Of a DNA stretch of 64,000 bases, positions 12,052 to 22,816 are shown one piece after another; within the stretch, counting starts at the first letter, position 1; every line of letters begins with the position of its first letter. The stretch comes from Euglena gracilis (Eukaryota > Euglenida > Euglenophyceae > Euglenales): contig CP154956.1 in NCBI GenBank assembly GCA_039621445.1, positions 71,298,914 to 71,362,913 on the forward strand, written 5' to 3'. The translations under genes and the position numbers were made by a program. Under the pieces are notes generated by a model. That model was not told where the DNA came from and did no database searches. It was given only the letters and a program-made list of their open reading frames with translations.

Positions 12052-12985
12052 CTCGGCGGGGGGAAGCCCCACCGAGGACAGAGGTGGCACTGGGCAGGCA
12101 CAGACCGGGGCAGGCAGAACCCCCCCCCCCCCCCCGGAGCGTTGAACGGTGTGGAAAGCCTGGGCAGAGCCCTCTCCAGCCTGCGACGCGACTCCCCCGC
12201 CTTCCACGGTAAAACGAGCATTTATCAGCCAGCAGCCAAACAAGCTAATCAAGCAACCACCCAAATGAGTTCGCAGTGGATGGACAGAATCGAAGTCTGA
12301 GGTATGCGTGACACAGACTTTTGTCTGCATATGGGTGTGTCTCTTTTCCCCGGGGGCTCATGGGTGCCATGGTGTTTTAATGGAATATTTGTGACTCGTG
12401 TGTTTCTTCTGCACACACTCATTAGGAAAGCACAACAGAAACTGTGCAGGTTTCAAATGCTTTGCGGAGGGGTGATGTTGGCTGGGATAATCTGGAAACC
12501 CTCCCTTCAATTTCCGGAAGAATTGGCCATCGCTTCCTCCCTCAGTAGGAGGCCAGACCGTGCCACCCAAAATTAAAAATTTTGGCCGGTTTCTGGCTTT
12601 CTGGGGAGGGTTGAGGGTCATCAGCCAACCTCAGAACCTGGTCCCCCCCAGAAAGAGGGTTCAAGGTGTACTGGTGCTGGCGGAGAGGGTCCGCTGGCGT
12701 ACAGAGGCCCCTTCTCCACTCTTGAACTGAAGCGCACCGCAACGGTCCAAAGTGGGCAAGGCATTCATGAGGTGTGCTGGGGGGCACAGCGCCTCTGCGG
12801 GATCCCTGCCCCCGGAGGTCCACGGGGCGGATGAGCACTGGGTTGCAGTGAGAGGACCGGCAGGGATGACGGGGCGACCCCAGGGAGGCCCCCGGAGCCG
12901 CCGGGACCGGCTGGCCGGGGACGGGCAGGGCAGCGCCGTCTCGCGGGGAAATGGCGGGAGTGGGGGGGGGGGGGGGGGGCGTCCC
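12052..12985. other. Intergenic stretch with possible unassigned minus-strand exon
   Basis: Between the receptor start and the CBBY 3' end, the minus strand has a good acceptor (GTGCCCCCCAG) near 12780. It is followed by two overlapping open frames down to about 12600. One includes ECLAHFGPLRCASVQEW, and the other ends RQRTLSASTSTP before a TGA at 12661. It could be a 5' exon of the receptor gene or untranslated sequence, and I cannot choose. Bases 12100-12500 hold a C-run and otherwise nothing I recognise. Confidence 0.3.
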
Positions 12986-12989
12986 TCGA

Positions 12990-13200
12990 ACAGGAGTGGC
13001 GGCCACCTTGCGCCGAAGTCGACAGTGGCGGAGGTCGCCAGCAAAACCCCACCTGCGCCCCGGTTTGAGCCTTCCTCCGCCGCGGTTTACGCGCGTCTCG
13101 GTTCTTCGATGACGACGAACTTCATTCACTTTTTCACGAGTTTTCCGCCCCCGCGCTGCCTCTTTTAGGCCTGCGTTTCCGTTTACTTTCCTTGTCCCGC
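12990..13200 (-). pseudogene. Decayed tandem copy of the last CBBY exon
   Basis: This stretch resembles the terminal coding exon of the CBBY gene (13280-13422) and its upstream flank, about 270 bp downstream of it in gene direction. Shared blocks include AGTGGCGGAGGTCG, CACCTGCGCCCCGG and TCCTCCGCCGCGG. The copy has several short insertions and deletions (GCGCCGAAGTCGACAGT against GGCGAAGTCGAAGT), which destroy the frame. It is best read as a local duplication that lost function. Confidence 0.7.
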
Positions 13201-13279
13201 GCTGCCTCGGGCCTGGCAGGGAAGGCGGGGAAAGAGGAGAGGCGAGAGAGAAAGATGGGGGGCTCAGGTGGCCCGTCCC

Positions 13280-16162
13280 TCACAGGAGGGCGGCCACCTT
13301 GGCGAAGTCGAAGTGGCGGAGGTCGTCCAGCACCACCTGCGCCCCGGTGAAGTCCTCCGCCGCGGTGTACGCGCTCTTCGTGACGACGCACTTCATCCCG
13401 GCCGCCCGCGCTGCCTCGAGGCCTGGCAGGGAAGGGCGGGGAAAGAGGAGAGGCGAGAAAGATGGGGGGCTCAGGTGGACTCCCTTTCTGGGGCCAATTT
13501 AGAGATTCAATTTTTTTTGATGGGAAAACTGGGCATCCCCCCCATCCATCCCGGTCACTGACCTTTTAAAAAAACACTTTGGGTCCCGACAGGGGGCCGC
13601 CGAGGGGGCCAAGCAACACAACCCACTTGCCATTGGACGTTCCCCAGGTCAGGTCAGAAGCGGGATCCAGCCATAACAAAAGACCAAAAGAACAGGGGAG
13701 GCCGAGTTTGACCAATGGATGGGGGGGCATTCTGATCCAATATGACCGGGGGGGGGGGCTAACGGTGTCTTGGAGTGCCCTGGGATGCCTGCCCCGGCAG
13801 GAATCCCAGATCGGTGGGGCAGGAGGAGACATGGCATCACAAAAATTCAAAAAAAAGAACAGGCCAGGTCGCTTCTCAAAAAAAAAATCCATCGTCTACA
13901 CCAGCCACACACCGATGCCGCTGTCCTCCACCACCACGCAGTGGGCCGGGTCCAACCCCAGCTCCCGGGCGGCCAGGTTATAGATGGCTGGGTCAGGCTT
14001 CTTCTTGGCCACCTGGAGCGTGGCACATGGGGTGGTGCTGGCACTCAACTCCTGACTTGACAAGCACGGCAGCGTGAAAATGATGTCTCCAAACAATTCA
14101 GTGAGAACAGAGGCAGGAGGTACGGAGTAAAGAGAAAATTTCCCATGTGGGTCCCGCTCAGAAAAAAAAAATTGCCATTTTTCGACCCCAGGGTGGCCAT
14201 TGCCATTGCACGGGAGGTAGGGTAGCCGTTGGTAGGGCCGCGGCCGGCCGCGGCCACCCAACCACAACAGATCCAGCGATCGAAGCAGAACTGCATCGCA
14301 CAACAGCGGGATAAAATGCCCCCTACAGGGTACCAGCTACCCCAAAGAGCCGACCAACTAGGGTTAATACACATGGGGGGGGGGACCGGAGCGAGGCGCC
14401 GAAGGTCGGGTCCCCCCATGTGTTAACCCTAGTTGGGCGGAGCTTTGGGTTCGCTGAGTACCCTGTAGAGGCCAATATAACAACGTTGAGCGGGAAGGGT
14501 TTAACTATTTGCGCGAGAATTTTAACCCTAACCCTGCTCCTTCAAGTAACGTCATAAAATATTTTTTGCGATCACCTTTTGCAGTTTGGTAGGGGCCGCG
14601 GCCTGCCGAAGCCGGCCGCGGCCCATACCAAAATCCTATTTTGGTTTGTTGACGGCCGGCCGCGGCTGGCCGCACCACCCACCTCCCACGAACCTACCTC
14701 CCGTGACATCCCACCCTCGACCCCCAACAGACATAAAAACTCCAAAAAAGTGGGTTTTCCACAATTTCGTGCCCACAATCCGGAAAAAATAGTTTGACAT
14801 TTTGTTTCAGGCGGGGAAATAAATTTAACAACTGGAGAATTTGTTTTTTTACCAAAAAAATATGCAACTTCGCAAAAAATTTGAGGAGACAGGTCAGCGG
14901 GTACAAGCCCAGGAGACACTTCTATGAGGACAGGTTAACGGGTACAGGGGATAGAAGACAGTTTCCCCGGGGGGGGGGGGGTCAGGTATCGACCACTGCA
15001 GGGCAGTTGTTCTACGGAGGGAGGCACTGGCAGCTGTGCTGTACGGAATGCCTGCATCCCCCGGGGTTAGGGTTGGGGTTTGGGACCTGGCTGAGGCCTT
15101 GAAAAAGGCACTTTGGACTCTCCACCTGCCGGGGTGGTTATGCTTGCCATAACCCCCTCCCAAATAACCTGGCGGGGTTCTTGCCCCTGGTGGCACCCGG
15201 ATAACCTGGCAGGGGACAAAACAAAAAAGGTCCCAGGACCCCGCTTCATTGCCCATTTCTGGGATATAGTGGTTGGGCTGGGGGGGGGGGTAATTATGAG
15301 AGCTAATGAGGTGGTTATGAGCGGTATAAATGGTGATTAAATTGGGATGGGGAATGGATTCACTGCAGTCAGATGTCCATAGATTGGGCTTGGGCTATTT
15401 TTTATTGGATTTCCCGCACCGGAGTGGTGTGGGTGGGGAAGGGGTTTCAATACTCTTCAGGGGTGGGGCCTTCCTTGAGAACAATCCGTACAACACAAAA
15501 AAAAACAGAAAAACAAGTGAGATTATGCTGTAATAGACAACGGAATAGGAGGACAGAATGGACGAGGAGAAGAGGAGTCGAAAGTATCAAAGAGCACATT
15601 GCAACCCACCCAAACCCCCAAGAACTTCAGGGTTTTGGCCCCCAGAAGTTTTGGGGGGCCAAAACTTCGGGATCCCTGTTGTTGCAACGGCAACAATGTG
15701 AGGGGCTGCTCGTGGGGGGGGGGGGACCACCTTCAGAGGCTCCTTCCGTCCAAACTTTCAAAACAAATTTCTAATGGTTTTCAGTCCATTTAGGGGGAGG
15801 GAGCGTTTGGTGGTGCTTGGTGTGATTCCATACAGAGTGGGTGGGTGGTCCAGGGCAACTCCACCAGCCTTGAGGGGCAATGAACCGGAAACAATGAAGG
15901 GGGGGGGGTACCACGTCCCCTGCGAAGATGTGCTTGATCTTGGAGTCCAGCAACTTGTCCACCACCGCCTGCACTGCTTTCTCGTTGGACGTGGAGCACA
16001 CCGCCACCTTCCAGCCCGCTGCCAGTGCGTCCTCCACCAGTGACTTGATGCCGGGCCGCAGCGGGAGGGACCCTGTGCCGGACGTGAGTGACTTTGGTCA
16101 TTCCGCAGCAAGGTGGGTATGGTGGGGGGACTGGGCATTTCTCACCTTGTGTAAATGTGTGT

Positions 16163-16215
<53 letters not shown>

Positions 16216-19200
16216 CGTGCGTGTGTTGGCGCGTGCGCATGTGGCAAAGGCTTTCCACTGACAGGATTGGCAGTCGGATGCGGGGGGGGGGGGTAGATCT
16301 GGCCTGGGGGGGGGGGGAGTGGGCCGACCCTGGGGTCGGCCCACTACGACCCTAGGGTCGCTAGGGTCGCCAAGGTCGCTAAAGTCGAGTGGGCCAACCC
16401 TAGGGTCGACCCTGGGGTCGTAGTGGGCCGACCCTAGGGTCGACTCCAGGGTCGGCCCACCCCACGACCTCGCCCCCCCCCCCCATCAAAAAAAAATCCA
16501 AATTCTTTTTTCTCGATGTTTTAGGCCTTCAAATAAAAGAAAACAAAAAGAAGGAATACCAATATGCTAAAATACACCCAAAAACACTTGGTAAAATGAG
16601 GGATTTTGTGAATTTTGGGCATTCAAACAGTTCAGCAACACAAGGGATTTCCCCTTAAAACGAGTTGGAAACACAAAGGATTTTATTTTTTTTGGGTCCT
16701 GAAGAGTTGAGCAACACAAAGGGGGGGGGGGGGCACACGGCTGGCCAACGGCTTGACGGAAGCTAGTCATGTTTGTTAAGCTTATTTTGGCCAGCAAATG
16801 CCTCATTTGGTGTGCCTGGTCCGAATATTGAGAGGAAAATTCCTAATTTAGTAGCAAGGAGCAAATTCCAAATTCCTGACGGTAATTTAGTGTGTCAATG
16901 CCTACTTTTAAGCAGGAATTTACTAATTTCATTTATAAATTTCTAATTTTGGCAAATGCCTAATTTTGGGTAAAAAAACTAAAATTTGAGTTGTAATTTC
17001 TAATTTAGTGTGCCAAATCCTAATTTTGAGGAGCAAATTCTTAATTTCATGTATAAATTCCTAATTTTGAGTAGCAAATACCTAATTTTGGGTGTAAAAT
17101 AATGCAATTTGAGTGGTAATCCTTAATTTGGTGTGCAGGTGCCTAATTTTGAGTGGCGAATTCCTAATTAATGAAAAGGTTCCTAGTTTTGAGGGGCAAA
17201 TGCCTAATATGGTGGGCCAATTCCTAAATTTGGGTGACAAATGCCTGATTTGGGATGGATATTTGTCATTTTGGGTGGACAAATGTTGCGGGCGTAATGC
17301 GGTACAGTGGCCATTTCTGTCGACCTCCAGAGGTCGATAACAGCATGGTCAGGCCCACCATGGTCGGCCCGACCTCCAGAACCAGCATGGCCAATATTCT
17401 GCCGGGGGCCTTTAATTTGGGGGGCCCGGCCCCACAAAACGATTTGGTAACACAAGAGATTTGTTATTTTGGGGCCCTCGAACAGCTGAGCTGCAAAGGG
17501 ATTTGCCCCCCAAAATGATTTGGTTGCACTAGGGATTTTGTTATTTGGGGGCCCTCAAACAGCTGAGCAACAAAAGGGATTTGCCCCCCCAAAACGATTT
17601 GGTTGCACAAGGAATTTTGCTATTTGGGGCCCCCGAGCAATTGAGCAACAAATCATAAAATCCCTCATGTCGCAAAGTGCTTTTTTGGCGCATTTTAGCG
17701 TAAATAACCATTATTGGTATTGCTTCCTTTTGTTTTCCTTGCATTTGAAGGCCTAAAACATCAAAAAATTTTGGAATTTTTTTGATAGGGGGGGGGGCGA
17801 GGTCATGGGGTGGGCCGACCCTAGGGTCGGCCCACAACCCTGCCTACCCCCCCCCCCCGGGAAACTGTCACCTGACAGGTTGGCCAGTACCAGGGACCCT
17901 GACAGTTTCCCGGGTAGGGCATTTCAAGGGAAAGTCAATGAAAAATGACCCTGACAGGTTGCCCGGTACCGGGACCCTGACAACTTCCTATACTGACAGA
18001 TCCGGGATCCATTGGATGGCAATCTTTAATTAATTAATTTAATTATTTAATAATACTTCCCCTGTTTCGGTCCAGAATAGAAAAGAAGCTGATATCATTT
18101 CTGTCCCACTGAAAAAAAAAATCGAGAGAAAGAACGTTTGGTAAGAATAATTGAGCAAAGACCTGACTCAATGATATCCATGAAGAGCTGCGTCTTCAAC
18201 AAATGCAGGTCGACAATCAATGGGTGTTTGGGAGATGGAGGCTGTTCGGCGTCCGGCCACAACTCGGGGGCGTAATCCGTGAAATAGCGGTGACAGGGAC
18301 CAATCATCATGCGAAATTACAGTGCTGAAATTCACAGAATCCATAAAAAATTGTACCATGCATTAAGGTTGTGTCGACGTACATCTATACATCTGTGCAC
18401 CGAAATCATTCAGATTTTGCTCCGACCAAGCAAAAGTGAAGCAAGCCCAGGAAAAAAAAATTGAAATATCCTGGGAACATTGTGTGTCTACCCAAACTCG
18501 GTATTTAGCCATTTATTTTTTGGACCCCATTCGATGCCCGGACTGCTTTTTTATAAAACAAGCTTGAAATCCTCAAAAAAAAAAAACTCTGAAAAATGTT
18601 TTGAAAAAATATAAACCTTAAAATAGTGGTCTGATGTACACACAACATGAAGTTATAATGTAGATATGGATGTAGATGTTGATACAGATAGATGTACATA
18701 TAGATATAGACGTAGACAGACACAGGCACAGATGAAGATATAGATGTAGATATAGATATAGATGTAGATATATACAGTAGTGTAGATACAGTAGTATAGG
18801 TATAGTATATATATATAGATGTATATATATAGTAGTACAGATGTAGATATATACAGTAGTAGCATAGATATAGATGTAGATGTAGATGTAGATGTAGATG
18901 TAGATGAAGATACAGAAAAAGATGTCGGTGTAGATGAAGATATAGAGGTAGATGTGGATATAGACACAGATATAGACATATATATGTATATACATCTATA
19001 TAGCAACATATTTATTATCCATATCTATATACATGTCTATTTCCGCATCTATATCGAATCTACATATACATCCACATCGACATCTACAACATCAACATCT
19101 ACATATCAGGGTGCCCCCCACCCTGCTGGCTTAACAACTGGCCTCACTGGGGGGCAGCAGTTTAGGGGTTGCCATATGGACATTAAAGGCGCCAATTCTG

Positions 19201-21925
19201 GGTCTGTTGATGGAACCACCCAGAACCCACAACCCACACTGAGTACACATGCTGGGCATGTGCGACAACGAATAAGGCCCTGGCCGAGTCATCCGTTCTT
19301 TGCCACCCCCGGTCGTCAGCAGTTCCCCATACAACATTACGCCTCCCTCAAGGGGACGCCCATCGCCAACGCCTCACAACCCCCTCTTCGGCTGCTTGGC
19401 AGCCACGTGTGGGCATGCGGGCATGCGTATGTTTGTGTGTGTTGTGTGTTGGAGTGTGATTGTGTGTCTGACATCCCCAGACCTTGCCAAACCAGCCAAA
19501 ACATACAAAAATGCAATTTTCAACTTTTGGTTTTCGACCCTGTTGTAGTCCCGGACCAGCCCTTGGTTGGTTGGAAAAAAAAACTTTCCCGTCCCTTAAA
19601 GACCGCCCTGGTGAAGAGTGCATATGCACGCTGTGTGTTCGTGCATGTGTGCGTGCACGTGTGTGTGCATACGTGTGTGGGAACGTCCACGTGGGTGGGC
19701 ATGTGGGTGGCTGTTTGGGCATGTTTTCTCGTCTGGAAAAAATGAAGCCACAAATGGGTTGGTGGAGGCACCAAATGTCACCAAAGTCGGCTCAAAACAG
19801 CATATACCCCCATTTAAACCGACCACCTGTTTATACCGACTCCCCCATTTATACCGACCCCCCTGGAAAAAATCAGAAGAAATATCTTTATACCGATTCC
19901 CCCATTTACACCAACCTCCTGGAGAAACAATGCAAAAATCCATTTATACCGATCCCTTTTCTTGCATCCGGTGCGCACCAAGGTGAAGCACAAATGAGTA
20001 CAAGGAAGTCGCAATAAACACAAAAAGACACTCAGGCTCACCCCAGCATCCACTTTTTGGCAAAATGTGAACAGATGGATTGTTGTCCACTGGACCAGTT
20101 ATTCCCTGAACACCAGTTGGACCTGTAATTCCTGTTGTACCTTGAGAACCAGTTGTACAAAAGCTCCAGAACCTTGACCCATTTACACCGACCCCCCTGG
20201 GATTTGAAGAAATGAAAAAATGACATACCGACCCGTCAGTGCAAATGGGGGGGGGTTATAAGACTGCATCAAGAGATGCCTGCCTTTGAGAAAGGCGACG
20301 CCTTGACCCCACTCCACCCACTTCAAACCCTGCACAGTGAATGGCGTTGGGGCAAAGCCAGCCCCACAATGCACCCGCCGCTCACCAAACCACAAACGCA
20401 GCATACGCGTTGGCACACAGACCACGGGCGAGAGGAGACCAGCAACGGCGGCACACCTTCTTCGCAAACGCCTGGTTGAAGGCTACGCGGTGGCCGTCGC
20501 GCTCGGTGTCCACGATGGTCCCGTCGCAGTCCAGCAGCAAGGCGGGGGTCACGGGCTCGCCGCTGGCCGGCTCCCCGTGGTGCCTGCAGCCGGGGGATGG
20601 GGCGGCGGCGAACAACCATACAAGGAGAGGGCGGTATCGAAGTTGGCTCTGTGGAATTAGCCTTGCATTCAACGACCTTCCGATGGTTTTCAGACTTCCA
20701 AACAAAGCGGGTGTGGTTGATACCAATTGATCCTGTGAGCCAAAAATGCCAGGACCCCTCCGGGGGGGGGGGGGGGGGGTTGCCAAGCGACACCCTGATA
20801 TAAAGAGTTGCGGCGCACCAAGGTAACAAACCATTCCACCAGCTTCATGCACCTCGAATGGTTCAAAGAAGGGTTCCCAAGCAGTTGTGTTTCGCTTGAT
20901 CCCAACCATATATGTTTTTTTGAACCCAACCCCTCGGGCCATTTTGCACGTTCGAAACCAGCCACATTCCCCCTTATTGGCGGGATCGCCATTTCTGGTT
21001 CTGGACCCTCACCTCAAACCTTGCCACCAAATGACTGGGAAGGAATCTATGAAAATGTCTTGGTCCATTTTTTTCAAAAAATGGCAGCCTTCGCAGGTAT
21101 TTCATACCAAAAGGGTTTCAATTCCTCTCTTTCTCTTTTTCTCCCGGGGGGGGGGGGGGGGCTTTTTGATGGATTGTCTCGAATCATCTTGTTTTGTCCC
21201 GTTATATATGTGATTTGGTGTTTTAAGCAATGTTGGAATGCTCAGTCTTTGTTCACTTATTGGCATAAAGGCTCAAACATCATCGGTGGCGTATACACTT
21301 ATTTTCCAAAAAGGCTCCTCTGTGTCCTTGGGGACCGGGTAAAGCTTTGTCAGACAATCAAAATGGGAAGATGGGAAGTGACTGAAGGAGCTCAGAGCTG
21401 GAAAATTTGTGCTGGCTGGGAAAAAAAAGGGGGAGCTGCTGGATGACCACTTCCCTCATGGGAATCAATTCAAACCTAATTTGACCCAACCAGCTCTTTC
21501 CCAACCCATATGTTAACCCACTTTGGGCCAATTCTGGCACCTGACAGCAAAAAGAAAATTCGTCCGGGCGGCGGGGAAATTAAAAAAAAAACTCGATGGG
21601 AGGTGGGGGGGTCTGGGGCTGGAAAGCCCTCTGGGGGGATGGGCTTTGTTGATGCCCTGGTTCAAATGCCCCCCCCCCGCTGTCCATGAGGAGCACGGCA
21701 CGGCAGCCAACCTCAGCACGGTCCTGGGGGACCCCCAGCGGCCCAGCGCGTAGCCCGCCGCCGCCGCGCCAGCGACCAGCACGCCCCCGACCGCCACGGG
21801 GCGGAGGGGGAGGCCGGCCCCGCCGGGCGATGCGGTGCGGCGCGGGACGGCCGGGGCGGCGGCTGCGGTGTGAGAGGCGCAGGGCTGAGAGAGGCTGGGC
21901 GGCCGCCGGGGCTGGACCAGGTCCA
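13280..21925 (-). CDS. CBBY: CBBY-type HAD phosphatase (xylulose-1,5-bisphosphatase family), plastid type
   Basis: Exons in gene order: A 21712-21925, B 20457-20583, C about 19285-19346, D 18163-about 18287, E 15912-16072, F 13913-14012, G 13280-13422 (TGA). Phases fit at A/B, D/E, E/F and F/G, each with GT-AG ends. B carries HAD motif I, LLLDCDGTIVDTE. C has LYGELLTTGGGKERMT, the CBBY cap signature. D has HLLKTQLFMDIIESG. E has motif II, VAVCSTSNEK, and IFAGDVV. F has motif III Lys and motif IV in KKKPDPAIYNLAA and VVVEDSGIG. G ends in DFAKVAALL. These match plant CBBY closely; that enzyme removes the misfire product xylulose-1,5-bisphosphate, a Rubisco inhibitor, in the plastid stroma. Exon A (A/G/P/R-rich, with VGGVLVAGAAAAGYALG) is probably part of a transit region. 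The initiator Met is not settled: an upstream exon or an in-frame ATG at 22049 is possible. Compared with plant CBBY, about 8 residues are missing between B and C, so a microexon may be hidden, and the C/D junction lacks GT-AG. Confidence 0.88.
14296..14500. repeat. Long foldback (imperfect inverted repeat) in a CBBY intron
   Basis: The left arm (about 14298-14378: GCGGGATAAAATGCC, CTACAGGGTACCAGCTACCC, CCAACTAGGGTTAA) pairs with the right arm (about 14408-14502: TTAACCCTAGTTGG, GGGTTCGCTGAGTACCCTGT, AACGTTGAGCGGGAAG). The loop is about 30 bp and contains GAGGCGCCGAAGG. The shape is that of a MITE or other foldback element. A TAACCCTAACCC stretch follows at 14523 but is too short to be telomeric. 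Confidence 0.6.
16160..16222. repeat. (GT)n microsatellite
   Basis: A pure GT tract of about 25 units passes into GCGTGCGTGCGTG and then mixed GT/GC. It lies in the CBBY intron just upstream of exon E. A similar (GT)n tract is at 25664-25702. Confidence 0.9.
16318..17833. mobile_element. 1.5 kb element with long inverted arms and CCCTAGGG palindromes
   Basis: The outer parts at both ends carry GGGCCGACCCTAGGGTCGGC-type palindromes (several copies at 16318-16460, one at 17812-17833). Inside them, 16487-16560 (TTTTAGGCCTTCAAATAAAAG) matches 17695-17770 in reverse (GCATTTGAAGGCCTAAAAC). The interior has two internal repeat arrays. One is about 15 degenerate copies of an AAATTCCTAATTTTGAGTG unit (16840-17260). 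The other is tandem units of about 65 bp with TTTGCCCCCCAAAATGATTT and CAGCTGAGCAAC (17430-17690, with a degenerate counterpart at 16600-16730). A CACGGCTGGCCAACGGCTTG segment at 16736 recurs at 44240. No coding capacity is visible. It sits in a CBBY intron. Confidence 0.6.
17850..18000. repeat. CTGACAGGTTGGCC / GGTACCGGGACC repeat cluster
   Basis: Within 150 bp there are repeated pieces of the type ACCCTGACAGGTTGCC, GGTACCGGGACCCTGAC and GGGAAACTGTCACC in both orientations. This is a small element of its own next to the 16.3-17.8 kb element. Confidence 0.5.
18650..19110. repeat. GATGTA/GATATA microsatellite block
   Basis: About 450 bp of degenerate TAGATGTAGATATAGA-type hexamers. They give spurious long open frames of Asp/Val or Tyr/Ile repeats on both strands. 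It lies in the CBBY intron between exons C and D. Confidence 0.9.
19815..20240. repeat. CATTTATACCGACCCCCCTGG array
   Basis: About eight copies of a CATTTATACCGA(C/T)CCCCC unit occur at irregular spacing, the last two (near 20170 and 20225) more diverged. The units are separated by unrelated spacers of 20-60 bp, not strictly in tandem. Confidence 0.65.
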
Positions 21926-22816
21926 CTGCGAGTGGGGAGGTGGGGGGGTACAGGTCACTATGGTCGCCACTTTTGGGGGAAGGGAACTCCGGCCCGGATG
22001 GGGTGGCGGGCCCCCCTCCCTCCGCCCCCCCCACCGAAAGGGCTGGCACTGGACCTCTGCCTCAGAGTGGACGAGGGGGCAAAAAGATGCATCCACACGG
22101 ACAAGCCTGGACACGGTCGGCAAGCACAGGTGCCATGAGAACAAAAGAGAACAAGATCCGCTGCCCCACCAAGTTTATAATCAGAAAAATGCAATGGATT
22201 CAAACGGACATCATAGGCAATTTTAATTATCTTCACAAATGGGCATAAAATGTGTTTGATCGTTCGTCAGAGGGGCGGGTTTGTGGGCTGGGAAGCGGCT
22301 GAGATGGATGAGGATCATGGACTTGGGGACGTAAATATTATTTACTTGGGATAAAGAAAACGAGCCTTGTGGGGCTGTGCTCCTCCATCATCGTCCACCA
22401 AGTCCACCGTTTGCAATTGCATGCACAACAGACACCGGACTGGACTGGAATGGCTTCAGTTGTACACAGAAAAAAATTTGCTGTACAGCAGAATTTCTCC
22501 CATTTAAATGACTTTATACCATTTTAGAGACCCCCACCCACAGGGTCAAAAAATCATTTTAGGCTATTTTAGGCAATTTTAGGTACAAATGCTTTGTAGA
22601 TAGGGTGGGGTGGGGCAAAATGGTTTGACAAATTTTCATCCAAGATTAATTGGTAAAAATGACTAATTACCAACAGTCACTCCACGTTCCAGTTATGAGA
22701 AGGGGGGTTGCCTACCAGATGAAGCGGTGGTAGCGGAGACCTGCAAGGCATGAGGTTGATGTCCTCCACGCCCTGGGGGATGGGGGGGGGTGCAGTGTGA
22801 AGGACACATGAAGCAC
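21926..22816. other. Intergenic stretch between CBBY and the next minus-strand gene
   Basis: The first 130 bp are C-rich and open on the minus strand up to an ATG at 22049, which could be the CBBY start if the acceptor at 21926 is not used. From 22140 to 22690 the sequence is AT-rich and shows nothing I recognise except short TTTTAGGCAATTTTAGG repeats at 22555. It may hold the CBBY promoter. Confidence 0.4.

Noticed and set aside
14520-14536. Telomere-like TAACCCTAACCC
   Set aside because: Only two units, inside an intron between well-supported exons, so it is not a chromosome end.
18819-19745. 308-residue plus-strand open frame
   Set aside because: Its first half is Asp/Val and Tyr/Ile repeats from a GATGTA microsatellite, and the rest has no codon bias or splice context.
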